From Tubulanus polymorphus (Eukaryota; Nemertea; Palaeonemertea; Tubulaniformes; Tubulanidae), in contig NC_134026.1 of NCBI RefSeq assembly GCF_964204645.1, forward strand, positions 10,506,450 through 10,566,449: a stretch of 60,000 nucleotides of DNA. Reading direction: 5' to 3'. Positions 34,801 through 46,514 of the stretch are shown one piece after another. The translations under genes and the position numbers were made by a program. The notes beneath the pieces are model-generated. The model was not told the DNA's origin. It saw only the letters and a list, made by a program, of their open reading frames with translations, and did not search any database. The stretch's first letter is position 1. Each line of letters starts with the position of its first letter.

Positions 34801-35233
34801 AATGTTGGCCAGTTGAGGCTACTTCCACGGCTGACCAATGACCACTTACGTTTAACGCCAGGATCTCGTATGAATGTAAAGCTAGCAGCGCAGGTACAAA
34901 TTCTTAATGAAACTTATCTTATATTTCTTTATTTTATGATATACTACTAGTAAAACTCTCCACGATAAATTATGTTTTAGGTGCTCAGTGGCTCTGTTGC
35001 TTCAGCCCTAAAACTGAAGGGTGATCCTCGTCTCGAATCGACACGAAAATTAATAAAATACATGAATCGATTTTTTGATTGCTTGAATGTGTCAAATACT
35101 GTTGATAGTATTCGTCAACGCAATAAATATATTGCACCATTCACAAGAGAAAACCTGGACAGATTAGATGTAAGCATAATCTTGGAGTCAGTCGAGCATT
35201 CAGTTAATAAACTTGGTTGCTAAAGATTGCAAA

Positions 35234-36347
35234 TTTTTTGACGCCTTATAAAACGTTACCATTATGAAACCTAAACAATGTTAACCATTCAGCGTCATTT
35301 TACAAACGACAACCGTAAATCGATGTGCAAAACGTCACAGGTTTATGTGTACACATACAAGCTATTTGGCAAAATATTATTGAAAAAGATGTAGAATGGC
35401 TCCCTGGGATTATATAATGACCTCTATTTGAACGTCGAAATGTTATATCGTATTGAATATCATGAGAAGACGTATTGTAATAGTAAAGGATGTATGATTA
35501 TATCAGGGGCGGCAGGGATAAATAGAAATGATAAGTAAATCGGATTATTCGGTTAAATGGCGGATGTATACACGATTTGGAAGTCTGATATAAAAGTCAG
35601 ACCCTGACATGGGGATGCTAGTGGAATGACGAAGCTATCTACGATCTGAGTTGGGCCGGCGTGAATTTCATCGGCGGCTACAAGCGGTCTATATAAAAAC
35701 GTGTAAACATATAATTTCAATATTCAAATGGTTTAGAAAATATGTTCGATATTAGACGTATGCAGGTTTCATGAGATTAGCAATTTATAGTAGCATAGCT
35801 GTCATATACGGCTCCGCGTCCGCTGATGGCATGTGTATAAGGTGACAATTAAATTCAATACTTTATTGATCCTTATTACATTGAAATTCCGGGATAAAAT
35901 TCCAAAAATCAATACATTTACAAATTTTAAAATAAGAAAATACAAGACACACAGGTAATTCATACAGAATAACATGAAGAAGTTAATTATATGACAATGT
36001 CTACTTCAACCCAGACTCAAGTCTATGATATCAAGTGACAGCCAGACCGGGCCCCAGGACCGGGCTGGCTGGCTACACGATATGCTCAAAGTCATGATGA
36101 AGCAGACATCAGAAGAGCTCTTTCTTCAACCATGGAGGCAATGAAGTTGCAGACCAGCTTAGAGGCAAAAGTGAATCGAAGTCACAAGTTGACAATTTTT
36201 CTTTTATTAGACCAGTCGAAGACTGTATCATCTACCCAATCGCCAAATCTCATAATTCCCGAAATTTCTTAAAACTTCGATTTCAAATTTGCAATTCCAC
36301 ATTAGCTTATACCAGAAATTCTACATTTTTTCGCAGGCGTCAAATAA
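35234..36347 (-). repeat. 1.1 kb repeat with TTTTTTGACGCC ends, copy 1
   Basis: Starts ttttttgacgcctta and ends aggcgtcaaataattt, an imperfect inverted pair. It is the reverse complement of 46515-47615 over nearly its whole length, including a LINE-like tail (tcaataaagaattgaatt in copy 2) in its middle. It lies in the intron of the P-type transposase, next to the LINE 3' end. No frame is supported. Confidence 0.75.
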
Positions 36348-36689
36348 TTTATTAAAGTTAATTTTCTTGTTGATTTCTCATTTCTTTCAGTGGTTGGAGA
36401 ATAAATTATAATAATATTTATTTCGCAATGTACATATGCAAAACAATTTACATACATACGAGGCTGGATGCTTGGAAAGCCAATGGAGGCTGCGTCCCAT
36501 AGGGATCCAAGCACCCAGAAAAAAAGATCAAAATTTAATGAAATAAGGTAGAATGAGGGTGAAATGGAAATGCAAAATGGGAGTAATCTGTCCGCTGTAG
36601 AAGTTTTAGATACATCAGTTTGATTCATTAACTTCAAAGAATTGTGCTTTAAATGACTTAAGACCAGAATTGGATTTGGGTTCAATAGC

Positions 36690-38625
36690 CATTAAAAGTG
36701 ATTTCCTTAAATCTGTTTATTAGAGTGTGGACTGTTGGAGCATTTTTGATTGAGGAATTTTGAGTTTGCCAGATAATTGGTATTTTTCCAAGAAAAAATC
36801 TATTATATAAACTTGATGAATAGGCAGCAACTCTCGGATAGTCTCTTTGTCTAGTATTATAGTTGTGGTTGAATGAGTTTTTTTGAAAGATAGCAAGAAT
36901 GGGCTAGTTAGGAAGGCTAGTTTTAGTATATCTATAGCCAGTTTTAACCAATTCCAGTTTGATCAAGTCGTCAAGCTTCAAGATTTTCATAATTTTTTAT
37001 ACGTCTAATTAAATACAGGTTTTTGTTGATTTTTGAAATTATACTTCGGACATGCTCTTCAAAAGTTAAGTTCTCGTCAATATTAAGTCCTAGTAAAGTA
37101 AAGCTAGTCACCCTCTTTATTGTGTCATTTCCAAATTTTAGTTCTATATCGTCGAAATTTACTTTAAACGACCATGGTTTAAATGGCATATATGCTGTTT
37201 TGCTGATATTCAGGGTTAATTTATTTGCTTTAAACCAGTCAATAATAGAAATTAAGTCAGATTTGACATTTTGCACAAGTAATCTCAAATTTTTTCCACT
37301 TGCTACTAGTGTACTGTCATCTGCAAAGAGAATAGATTTACAATACTTTAGGGACCCCGACAAATCATTTGTATAAATAATAAAAAGCAGTGGCCCTAAA
37401 ATTGAGCCCTGTGGTATTCCAAAGTCGACATTTTTAATACGGGACTTAGCATTTCTAAATTCAACAAACATTTTTCGATTTTTCAGGTAACTTGTGAACC
37501 ATTTTAGGGCTGTTTCCCGAATTCAAAGATATGATAGTTTAGATAAAAGAATGTCAATGTCTAGTGAATCGAATGCTTTCGAAAGATCTAAATATATACT
37601 TAACATAAATTGTTTAGAATCAATGCTGTCTATGGCATGACTCAAGAATTCTGATAGGGCATCGCAGGTCGAGTGATTTTCTCTAAATCCGTATTGACTT
37701 GGATAAAGTAAACTAAATCTTTTAATGAAAGTATATAGCCGTTTGTGTACTATTCTTTCAAGAACTTTTGATAAAACTGGCAAAAGAGAAATAGGTTTGT
37801 AATTATTCATATCGTCCTTACTTTTATTTTTGTATATAGGAATAACTTTGGCAATTTTCATGCTGGTAGGGAAGTGACCTTCAGCCATTGACTTATTGAA
37901 TACTACAGTGAGTGGTTCAGCTATTTCATGGCCAATGGACCTGATCAAAATATTGTTCAAATCATCGTGTCCACAGCTCGATTTACTTGGGAGATTAATA
38001 TAACTTTTAATACCTCGTTAGAATCTGTGGGGAAGAGAAAAATAGAAGATTCATTACGGTTTCGAAGATATTTGTCAAAAGATTTATTTGGTATGGGAAT
38101 ATTTGAAGCGTACGATTTACCCGCCGTACTAAAATAATCATTGAATGAATTACTTATTTCAAGTGGTTCATTGATAACCCTCCCACTCACAGTAAATGAA
38201 TCGGAAGTAATACTGGTTTTATCATTTTGTTTCCCAATGATTTTTTTTGAGAAGCTCCAAAGTTGTTTGGCATTATCTTTATATGTTAGAATTCTTTTGG
38301 CGTAATATGCCTTTTTAGCTCGACGTTTGATGTAGTTCAGATTATTACGATAATTTAAGTACGCGATATAACGAGGATCGGTTTTATTTAAGCTAATGAC
38401 TTTTCTATAGATTCTATCTTTCTTTCTGGTAGCTTTACATAAGCCTGTTGGCATCCATGGCTCAATGATAACAGTTTTTTTATAGGTATTTGATATACAG
38501 GGGGAAATGTCATCTAATACAGTTTTAATGTTTTCAATGATATGATTGTATCCCTCTTCGCTACTTAGATTATTAATTTGGTTCCAGTCCTTTCTCAAAA
38601 GGGAATTTCTGATATCAAAAATTTT
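36690..38625 (-). pseudogene. CR1/L2-like LINE reverse transcriptase inside the P-type transposase intron
   Basis: On the minus strand: IEPWMPTGLCKATRKKDRIY and LNYRNNLNYIKRRAKKAYY (about 38460-38310), then DMNNYKPISLLPVLSK and YPSQYGFRENHSTCDAL, then IYLDLSKAFDSLD. After a break near 37500 come FGIPQGSILGPLLFIIY and the catalytic LFADDSTLVASG, then WFKANKLTLNISKT. The C-terminal end with HNYNTRQRDYPRV lies near 36880-36850 and FKEITFNGY ends near 36692. The endonuclease is missing, so it is 5'-truncated. Frame breaks occur near 37960, 37510 and 36960. Confidence 0.85.
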
Positions 38626-39207
38626 TTTTTTAGATAGATCTCTATAAGTATATTGATGAGTAATTCATACCATTCTTTGAAAATTGGGAAATTCAGTGTC
38701 TCCAAAAAGTCGATTTGCCAATCAGATTACGAAGAAGAATGTGTTTAAGTCGAGAAACACTTCAAGGATTGCGAATAACTGGTAAGTTTCATTGATGGAT
38801 ATCATATTATTTATTACATAAACAATTACACTGTATGTACATATACATAATACATCGTATGGTTTGAAATTAAAATCTATATGAAATGCTTTGTTACAGT
38901 CAAATCCGCTGTCAATTTGATTAAAGAGCTTTTGAACGAAGATGGTGTACAGTACGTATTGACAGCAAAATTTAATCAGGACCCGTTAGAAATATACTAT
39001 AGCAAGCAACGTAGATGTGGAGGCTCAAATGATAACCCGTCTGTGAAAGAGTTTCAACAAAATGCAAGAAAACTGCTTGTTGCATGTTCCAAGACAAAAA
39101 AAAGGTTCTTCGAGAGGAAACTGCACAATCGTTCAAGAAAATGGCGACTCAGTCATAAATTCAGCACCTATACCTAGACGAAAATCAACTCATTAAATGG
39201 TAAAAAT

Positions 39208-40855
39208 TCAGTGACACTCATTCTGAGTTTTTAATTTTTCTCTTAAACATTTTTCTCGTTTTTTGGCAGTTTTACCAGCTTTCTGTGACAGGTACATGTA
39301 TGCGCGACTGAAAGTATGAAGTCGCACTGTAACCCAGCAGTCAACCACTTTAGCGAACAACGAATCTTTAATTGAATGACATTCTGCATTTGCCACCAGT
39401 AATGACCAGCTTGTTTGTATTGAATCATCATTCATAACTGTCTCTTCAACAGTTGAACGCAAATCTTGACGAAGTCTCATAACATTATTTGTCTTTAATA
39501 TTGGATTGATAATAGTTTCTAACATTTCAAAGAACCTGTATGCAGTCGCTGACATCTCGAATAAACCCCCCCTGTTCACAATTTCTGTCCATTTCTTGGT
39601 ATATACCATGAAATTTTGTGTACTTGACACTCCTGGAGACACTTTCCATAACTTTAATAAGTTCGTAAATATATGTGCACGTTGATTTTTACATTTTCTG
39701 TAGTGATTAATCAGCTTAGCAAATACATAACCACCCAAATAGTACACGACTTGCTTTTCAGTCTCTGTCAAGGTCAAATTACCTGCATTTATTTCCAGTG
39801 ATTGTTTATCAGGATTTTTGTGCCTTTTTTTCAGAATTTCTTTAAGAAGATTTTCAAGAATTATCTGTATGAGAAAATGGTCACTACCCATGGGAGGAGT
39901 TTCTGATACTGTTTTGAACCTTTGTATAAAATTCATGGCTGGTGCCGAAGTAGCTCTCCATGAAATTTCGAAAAGACTGCGATTTGTTTTTTTTGGAAAC
40001 TGTGTTTCATTGTCACCCGCTGTCACAGCAATCCAAATTTTTTCCAAAAGTTCCGTTAATAATTGATTTAAAGCGTCTTTATAATTTGGGTTTCAATTAA
40101 TTTTAAAACTGTGGTAGCATTTTCCAAAAGTTCCGAATTATTTATAACCGAGTTGAGAATATCCTTTACAGCATCACAAAATAGCTGAATTCTTTCCTGT
40201 TGGAGCTCACTCAATGAATATTTTGCCTTGTCTGAAAATGAAATAATATGATGTTAAAATATTATTATTATATATTATATAGGGCAATTAATTATTAATA
40301 TTAAATTATTATTAAAGCAAAAAATAAATATTTTAAATCACCATGCGGGAATACTTACTCTGGAAGTTCTGAGTTCTTTTTTTCGTTTTCTTTACTGTAG
40401 GAACATTTGATTTCTTCTGAGGTTTTACTTGTAGCTCTTTGTCTTTGACCTTGTCATCCTTCATCGAATTTGAGGAGTCTTTCAGAAAAGTGTGTTCAGC
40501 AGCTTGCCCCACAAGAAAAAACAAAATATCTGTACTTACAAACGATTATTTATATGAAGATGATTAGATCCAGATGGAGAGACAGACAATTCAGAAATGA
40601 CCAACCTTTTTTGCAATTCGAACACAGAAAAACTCCGGCGTTCTCTTCCAATCGTTTTTTCAAATTCGGCACACATGACATATGATACCAAACTGTGCTG
40701 GAAGCGTGTGATTCGCACGCAATGATATCGTCTAATTCTTGAGACTTACATGTACAGTAAATTTCAAATAAATTAGAAAAATCACTGTCTTCCGATTCGG
40801 AATTATTCTCAAAATCAGATTGACTAAACCTGTACGCTATGTCATCATTCGCCAT
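39208..40855 (-). pseudogene. PHD-finger protein carried by the P-superfamily element
   Basis: Exons 40855-40606, 40529-40359 and 40231-39208 have GT-AG ends, and the phases match at both junctions (phase 1 each). Exon 1 is a PHD finger: Cys34, Cys36, Cys47, His50 (usually Cys), His58, Cys61, Cys78, Cys81. Exon 2 is a basic linker rich in Lys. Exon 3 begins NKAKYSLSELQQERIQLFCD and contains the conserved-looking LTETEKQVVYYLGGYVFAKL and VVDCWVTVRLHTFSRAY with a basic C-terminus. A single frameshift near 40085 is the only defect seen. Its ATG is 176 bases from the right element end. PHD fingers often bind histone H3 tails, so targeting to chromatin is a reasonable guess, not shown. Confidence 0.75.
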
Positions 40856-41349
40856 TTTGTCGAGTGTTATTGACTAGTTGCTAAGCGCCGAGTTAAGCTG
40901 AGTGCTGACGGAAATTGCCGAAGTGGAATCCCTGCCCACTGTGTAGCAGGTGCGCGATGATTGACTGCAACTATGATACGCTGCGCGAAATGAATAGGCG
41001 AGCTCTCTCCAGTCAAATGATTACTCCCAAGGATAAATGTACATCCCGAAAAGCCTACAAATTACCGGACGACCTTGAGCTTCAAACTCAACCGTAAATC
41101 ACGGATTCAGACATGGATTCGGACTAACATCAGTCCAGAACTGTTATTTACCACGAACAATAACTACAGCGGTGCTCTCTCTCTCTCTTCAAACAACAAT
41201 CTTTTATTCTAAATCTAATCACTTCTATAGTTCTTAGACTGAACCAATACTAATACTAGACTGAACAAAGATCCAGGATATACAGACAACGAAGGCGAGC
41301 CTTTAAACAGCTCAGGAGTTTATTTCACCGACATTGGTATTATTGTTTA

Positions 41350-43195
41350 ACAGCGTTCTCGTTACAGGTATTATCCCAGATTGTTGGTCCATTGGAACCA
41401 TAATCCCTGTTTATAAAGGGAAGGTAGCACTGGTGACCCAGATAATTATCGAGGAATTACCTTGGTAAGCTGTTTGGGTAAGCTGTTCACCAGCATGTTT
41501 AATGATCGCCTCCAAGAATTTCTGGAATGTAATAACCTACTTTCTGAAAACCAGGCAGGATTCCGAAAAGACCATGGGATCTTAGATCACATTGTTACGC
41601 TTAAAAGTTTAGTAGATATGTTTTTCGTCACCGGGAAAAAATTATATTGTATTTTCATAGATTTTAAAAAAGTGTTTCGATACCATATGGCACAAAGCTA
41701 TTTGGCATAAACTCATCCAAATGGGAATCACTGGGAAAATTCTTCAGTTGTTATTTAATTTATATAAAAATGCAAAATCCTGTGTTAGTGTAAATGGAGA
41801 GTCATTTGGTTTTTAACGAGCTTCACAGGTTTAAGACAAGGCGAGAATCTCTCACTTGTACTTTTTTCTAACTTCGTAAATGACATGGAAGCTCACTTAA
41901 TCGACTTTTTAGCAGACGACAATACGCCATGGTTTAAACTACTTATCCTTTTAGGCCTATACGCTGACGACATGGTATTACTGGCCGAAAGTCCAAATGA
42001 ATTACAAACAGTGGTAACTAAATTTACAGAATACTGCGCCTGGTGGAATCTATTTATTAATTACGACAAAACCAAAGTCATTGTTTTCCAGAAAAGAAAA
42101 AGCCGCCAACAGTTATCAATATATGCTGATGGTAACTTAATTGAATCAGTTGATAGTTTCAGGTATCTTGGTACCATTTTTAGTTACAATGGAAAATTTA
42201 CTCTTCGTCGTAAAACGGTGGCTGCAAATGCACTAAAAGAGATGTATTTTGTATTAAAAAGGTTCAGCAGCACTCCCTTGATGTCGACTTAGCACTGCAG
42301 CTATATGACAGTATGGTTATACCTGTTTTATCTTTTGGCTGTGAAATTTGGGGTGATCTATCTATGTTAGAAAGAGTACAATTATCATCTTTCAAGTACC
42401 TTTTGAAACTAAGGATAACTACCCCAACGGTATTTGTGTAAGGAGAACTGGACCGCTACCCTATCGAAATTCTAGTCAAATGCAGAATGGTTAAATTTTT
42501 AGTCAAATTGAAGCTTGGAAGTAAACTATCATCGTATATGTATAAAGCATTATATAAATATTATGATAATGGCAATGAAAATTCGTGGTTATCATTTATA
42601 TGGGACACTTTGGAAAGAACTGGTCTTGGAGAGTTCTGGCTAACTGAGAACTCTCCAAGCCCAGACTATTTAGCACATACCCTCTCCCGCCGATTAAAGG
42701 ATCAATATATACAAACATGGCAAGCTTTATGTATGTAATCAAACTCGAGTTGCCGACACCTATAAATCATTCAAGACAACTTGGGGTCTGGAAAGGTATC
42801 TCACTGACTTGCCAACAGACTTACGGATTTCATTTTGCCGATTCGCTGTTCAAACCATGTATTACACCCCGTGAGAAGAGAGAATATGTGCTAAATGCAA
42901 CGCAGCCCTTCTTGGAGACGAATATCATTTGTTAATTTGTCCCTTTTTCAATGACAAACGCGCAGCGCACATAAAATCCTACTACAGATTTAGACCAAGT
43001 CATTTAAAACTCTGCCAACCTATAAATTCTACAGGAAGAAGTCGTCTCAACTTATTACTTTATGTTAGAAAAGGCTTGAAATACTTTTGAACTATTGTTA
43101 TATTTGCCATCTTGTTAAAAACAATTTTTGTAAATCTGTACTTTTTGCTCTATGCAAATTATCTTTTGTGAGCAATAAAATATGAATGTAACAAC
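41350..43195 (+). pseudogene. LINE reverse transcriptase on the plus strand
   Basis: From about 41375 an RT frame (SQIVGP), then LGKLFTSMFNDRLQEFLECN and SENQAGFRKDHGILDHI, then CIFIDFKKVF. A frameshift and stop near 41700-41820 follow. The catalytic motif is GLYADDMVLLAES (about 41959-41997), followed by CAWWNLFINYDKTKVIVF and DSFRYLGTIFSYNG. The distal part has LALQLYDSMVIPVLSFGCEIWG (about 42289-42350) and a TAA near 42440. The 3' end is likely the aataaaatatgaatg at about 43175. The clade is not assigned. It starts shortly after the right duplication of the P-like element. Confidence 0.85.
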
Positions 43196-43389
43196 ACTAA
43201 ATTATTATTTACGATTTCTCCTTTTTTATTGAAGATTTATATCACATATTGGCATCATTTATATCAGTATGAAATAACCATTTCATACATCATATTCAAT
43301 TTCATATTATCTGACTTTTTGAATATCAATTATTTAGTAAATTAAAACAGTCATACTCAAGCAGAGCTGACACGTCTTTGTTTACAATA

Positions 43390-43799
43390 CAACTCCAATA
43401 TAAAGTGACATCTGACTCGAGTGTGTTTTTATTAGAGTTAAAGGAAACTACTTCAATCAAAAGTCCGTCCATTAGTGGACCAAACTATTAGGCAAACTTT
43501 CACCTGTGTAAACACCACTGTAGCTTGGTTTCTACCCACCAATCGGTTGCCTGGTCCAAGAAGGCGGAGCCAAAACCAAGAAGGTCCAGCATAGACCGTT
43601 TTGGATCATTCTGGTTTTGGACTCTCGATAATAAAGAACGACTATTATATATCATCGTGTTTTTGGTCTTCTTGGACATTACAGGACGTTGCAGGTAAAA
43701 GGTGGACAAAACCAGGGTCCCAGGCTGTGCGACCAACGTCTGACTAGATTCCCCGTCTAAGTCCAAAGCATTGTTATAAAGTCTAAAGCGTTATTATAA
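43390..43799 (+). repeat. 5' LTR of Ty3-like element 2
   Basis: TATAAAG at 43399-43405 and AATAAA at 43629-43634 mark promoter and polyadenylation signal. The primer-binding-like tggtggagaac follows at 43800. The upstream two-thirds recurs at 45606-45895 and the downstream half at 46055-46240. Confidence 0.7.
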
Positions 43800-43821
43800 T
43801 GGTGGAGAACGCTCGTTCCTG

Positions 43822-44436
43822 ATGCCACAGCCTGGTAAAAATAATCAGTACCTATTGAGAAGTGGTACGTCAACTCCTGCTCCGATTATCGTACAACCCG
43901 GTTCGGTGGAAGCAAGCGATCAAGAAAGCTATTCTTCGGTGGACAATAATATGGCTTTTGATAGTAGCGTATGTGCTACTGAATCGCCGATAGATCCAGA
44001 AGTAGTCGCATTCGATAAGATATCAATGAAACAAAATTTGACCAAATTCGATGGTTTACAAAATGTTGATGCGTGGATACGCCAGTTCGAGCTCTGGGCC
44101 CGTCATCATGCTGTACCGAACTCGCTACAGCCGTATTATTTTATTTCGAACATAACATGCTGTACCGAACATTCGGTGATAAATGGGCTGAGTGAAATTG
44201 AACAAGATGATATTGTGAAATTAAAAGATGCGTTGCGTCGTAGGTTCCAACCGGTAACAGATGTCCTATTATCTGGCATCAATCAGGGTAGAACCGAATC
44301 GACGAAGGATTATCTAGATCGTGTGGAAAGAGCGGCCACGACATCAACTTGCGGTACCACCGAAATCGTGCATCTTGCTTTGAATGGCATACGTGACCAG
44401 CTGAAGCCGTATCTGGTAATAAACCCGCCTAAGTAG
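43822..44436 (+). pseudogene. gag-like protein of Ty3-like element 2, 5' part only
   Basis: Open frame of 204 codons starting 22 bases after the presumed primer-binding site. KFDGLQNVDAWIRQFELWAR and the following helical stretch (KLKDALRRRFQPV) resemble the capsid region of LTR retrotransposon gag proteins. There is no zinc knuckle, protease or polymerase after it; the frame stops at 44434 and unrelated DNA follows. This is an internally deleted element. Confidence 0.65.
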
Positions 44437-45114
44437 TTGATTTTCACGATTTCAGATATCAGGCAGCTTATTCACGATTCCAATATATTGATACATTTGG
44501 ACTTAATCCCTCCTTCAGTATTTTGAAAACATAGAGATCTTCTACAGTCTGATTTATAGTATATCTTAAAGAAATCGAAATGGATTATTTTCTCTTTAGA
44601 TATTGAGAAAAGATTCTGCAGGGTTAATATGTGCTAGTGGCCTGACGTCAACCACAAAATTTTCTTTTCGTTCTGCAGACCTTGTTTATATGGTTTAGTT
44701 TTCATTGTAGAAGCAATATACAGTAATTATTAATATGGGGGAGAGGTATCGAAATATTTTGGTTAACTTTCAATTCTTTTCCGATAGGCTTGGTTAGGTA
44801 TCTCACTTTTGTGTTGTTTGTGGTAAAAGTGACTCTTTGTTTACAACTACTGATTAATCTGTTTACCATGTCACATGTATGCTAGGTAGGAAAGGTTTCT
44901 GAAAGTGTTCGTTATTTAGTAAACTTCCACCCAGTCCAACGATTTCTTGAGAATGTTGTTGTAGACAGTATCTTCAAATTTTTGGGTATTTTAACGAAGT
45001 TGTTAGTTGACTTATCCATAAAGGATATATACGTTTCATGCGTATTGGCTAATATCTAATTCGAAAATAGAAACAAGAGGTATAATGAATAGTATTTAGG
45101 GAAAATTATTATTA
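44437..45114. other. No gene recognised
   Basis: Non-coding DNA replacing the polymerase region of Ty3-like element 2. No frame or clear repeat is supported. Confidence 0.45.
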
Positions 45115-45377
45115 TTTTGCGTGTGACCGTATTGATGCGGCGGAAACCACTGCGCATGCGTGGAAACTTTCCGAAAGGTTAAGATCAGTGCAAGTTCAAT
45201 TGATTTTTCTCAAAAACCTCTGTCAAGCCAAGGCAATCACACTTCTAAGGAAAGTATCAATTTTTGAATTGATATAGAAAAACTATAATGTGTAGTTTGA
45301 TTGACAGCTCACAAGCGCTCGGAAGTTGCCGCGTATGCGCAGTGGTTTCCGCCGCATCAATACGGTCACAGGCAAAA
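45115..45377. mobile_element. About 260 bp MITE
   Basis: Left arm ttttgcgtgtgaccgtattg continues atgcggcggaaaccactgcg (45115-45160). The right arm is the complement: cgcagtggtttccgccgcat then caatacggtcacaggcaaaa (about 45338-45377). Arms are about 45 bp with two or three mismatches. There is no coding capacity. It sits between the gag fragment and the second LTR of Ty3-like element 2. Confidence 0.8.
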
Positions 45378-45599
45378 GCGAAGCCGTTTCATCCCTTGTT
45401 ATTTTAATATAGTAAGACGTCGCGCCCGCTGATACTGATCCTTAACAGCCAATTGTTTATCGGAACTCTATAGTGGATAAATAAACAACATCAAAATAAA
45501 GTATTTCTGTGATATTTTGAATTTATGTGCAGTTTAAATTAAGCGCCATTCTCGCGAGATTATCAACAACCCGGAAGTAAAATCCAAGCCAGTTTACAA

Positions 45600-46240
45600 G
45601 CCCCTGTGTATAAAGTGACATCTGACTCGAGTGTGTTTTTATTAAAGTTAAAGGAAACTACTTCAACCAAAAGTCTGTCCATTAGTGGACCAAACTATTA
45701 GGCAAACTTTCACCTGTGTAAACACCACTGTAGCTTGGTTTCTACCGACCAATCGGTTGCCTGGTCCAAGAAGGCGGAGCCAAAACCAAGAAGGTCCAGC
45801 ATAGACCGTTTTGGATCATTCTGGTTTCGGACTCTCAATAATAAAGAACGACTATTTTATATCATCGTATTTTTGGTCTTCGTGGACATTACAGGTAAGC
45901 AAACCGTAAACTTGAGTTAAGCAATATTTGTACTAAACTAGTAGTGCAATGTAAATCTTTTAGGCAGATTTGTTTTTGTATTGAAACCTATATCATGTAG
46001 GCCTTTATCTTATAATTAATATTTGTAATCAACATAATAAGACTACAATAAGCATTCTGGTTTTGAACTCTCAATAATAAAGAACGACTATTATATATCA
46101 TCGTGTTTTTGGTCTTCTCGGACATTACAGGACGTTGCAGGTAAAAGGAGGACAAAACCAGGGTCCCAGGCTGTGCGACTACCGTCTGACTAGATTCCCC
46201 TTCTAAGTCCAAAGCGTTGTTATAAAGTCTAAAGCGTTTT
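45600..46240 (+). repeat. 3' LTR of Ty3-like element 2, with an internal duplication
   Basis: TATAAAG at 45609-45615 and AATAAA at about 45838 match the 5' LTR up to ggacattacag (45894). The sequence then changes to gtaagcaaaccg... for about 150 bases. From about 46052 the segment cattctggttttgaactctc... through ggacattacag is repeated and the LTR continues to about 46240. The LTR is therefore interrupted by a stretch flanked by a duplicated 80 bp block. Confidence 0.7.
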
Positions 46241-46514
46241 TATATGAATGAATGATTAACCCCTTATTACATGATTAATACATAATATTACTATATTCGC
46301 AATTTCCAGATTTTATCATCCTTGAATCAAAATACGCACGCAGCGCACGTCTCCCAATCTCATCTGTGTTTGTTTTTTTACAGCACACGTGTGATAACTA
46401 TGCTGTACGTTCCCACGGATTTCCGTAGTACAATAGCGACATATAAGGGTCTATGTGTATAAACTAGCTCCAACCTCTAAATCAGTGTTGAACAAGAAAA
46501 TTGATTCTAATAAA
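46241..46514. other. No gene recognised
   Basis: AT-rich non-coding DNA between the LTR and the 1.1 kb repeat. Confidence 0.4.

Larger units (their letters stand above)
32779..39177 (+). pseudogene. P-superfamily transposase with an N-terminal cysteine-rich (RAG1-like) domain, broken
   Basis: The exon starting at 32779 encodes FCRICGQTR ... QRDINLIW ... LCKSCDSKIRRW, a two-CxxC domain resembling the N-terminal domain of RAG1-like proteins and not a THAP finger. A frameshift near 32990 follows, then TRC-type motifs (VTCRSC), GFSDLC and CIRHVNCD, with TAG stops at 33221 and 33539. A coiled coil (33640-33770), a frameshift near 33885 and a TGA at 33952 come next. From 33973 the P-type RNase H-like region is clear: FDEIKIKEGL, then GIVSDGASANRKF, then FCDVPHLMKTIRNN. 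Introns at 34612-34692, 34894-34980, 35170-38633 and 38782-38899 have GT-AG ends and keep phase. The last exons (REN/LDRLD, TAA at 38661, ETLQGLRIT, YVLTAKFNQDPLE, GGSNDNPSVKEF) match the C-terminal end of P/THAP9 transposases. Confidence 0.8.
31987..41031 (+). mobile_element. P-superfamily DNA transposon, copy A (9045 bp), with two convergent genes
   Basis: Terminal inverted repeats of about 46 bp: left from 31987 cttggagtaatcatttgact; right, read inward from 41031, cttgggagtaatcatttgac. Both continue through ggagagagct and gcct. A direct repeat GATAAAT flanks the element (31980-31986 and 41032-41038), matching the 7-8 bp target duplications of P-type elements. The ends enclose a spliced P-type transposase on + (32779-39177) and a spliced PHD-finger gene on - (39208-40855) whose stop codons are 30 bases apart. 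A LINE and a 1.1 kb repeat lie in one transposase intron (35170-38633). Without them the element would be about 5.6 kb. The transposase has several stops, so this copy needs outside help to move. Confidence 0.8.

Noticed and set aside
36302-36685. A 127-codon minus-strand frame after the LINE
   Set aside because: It lies in the LINE 3' untranslated part and runs into the 1.1 kb repeat; no conserved motif.
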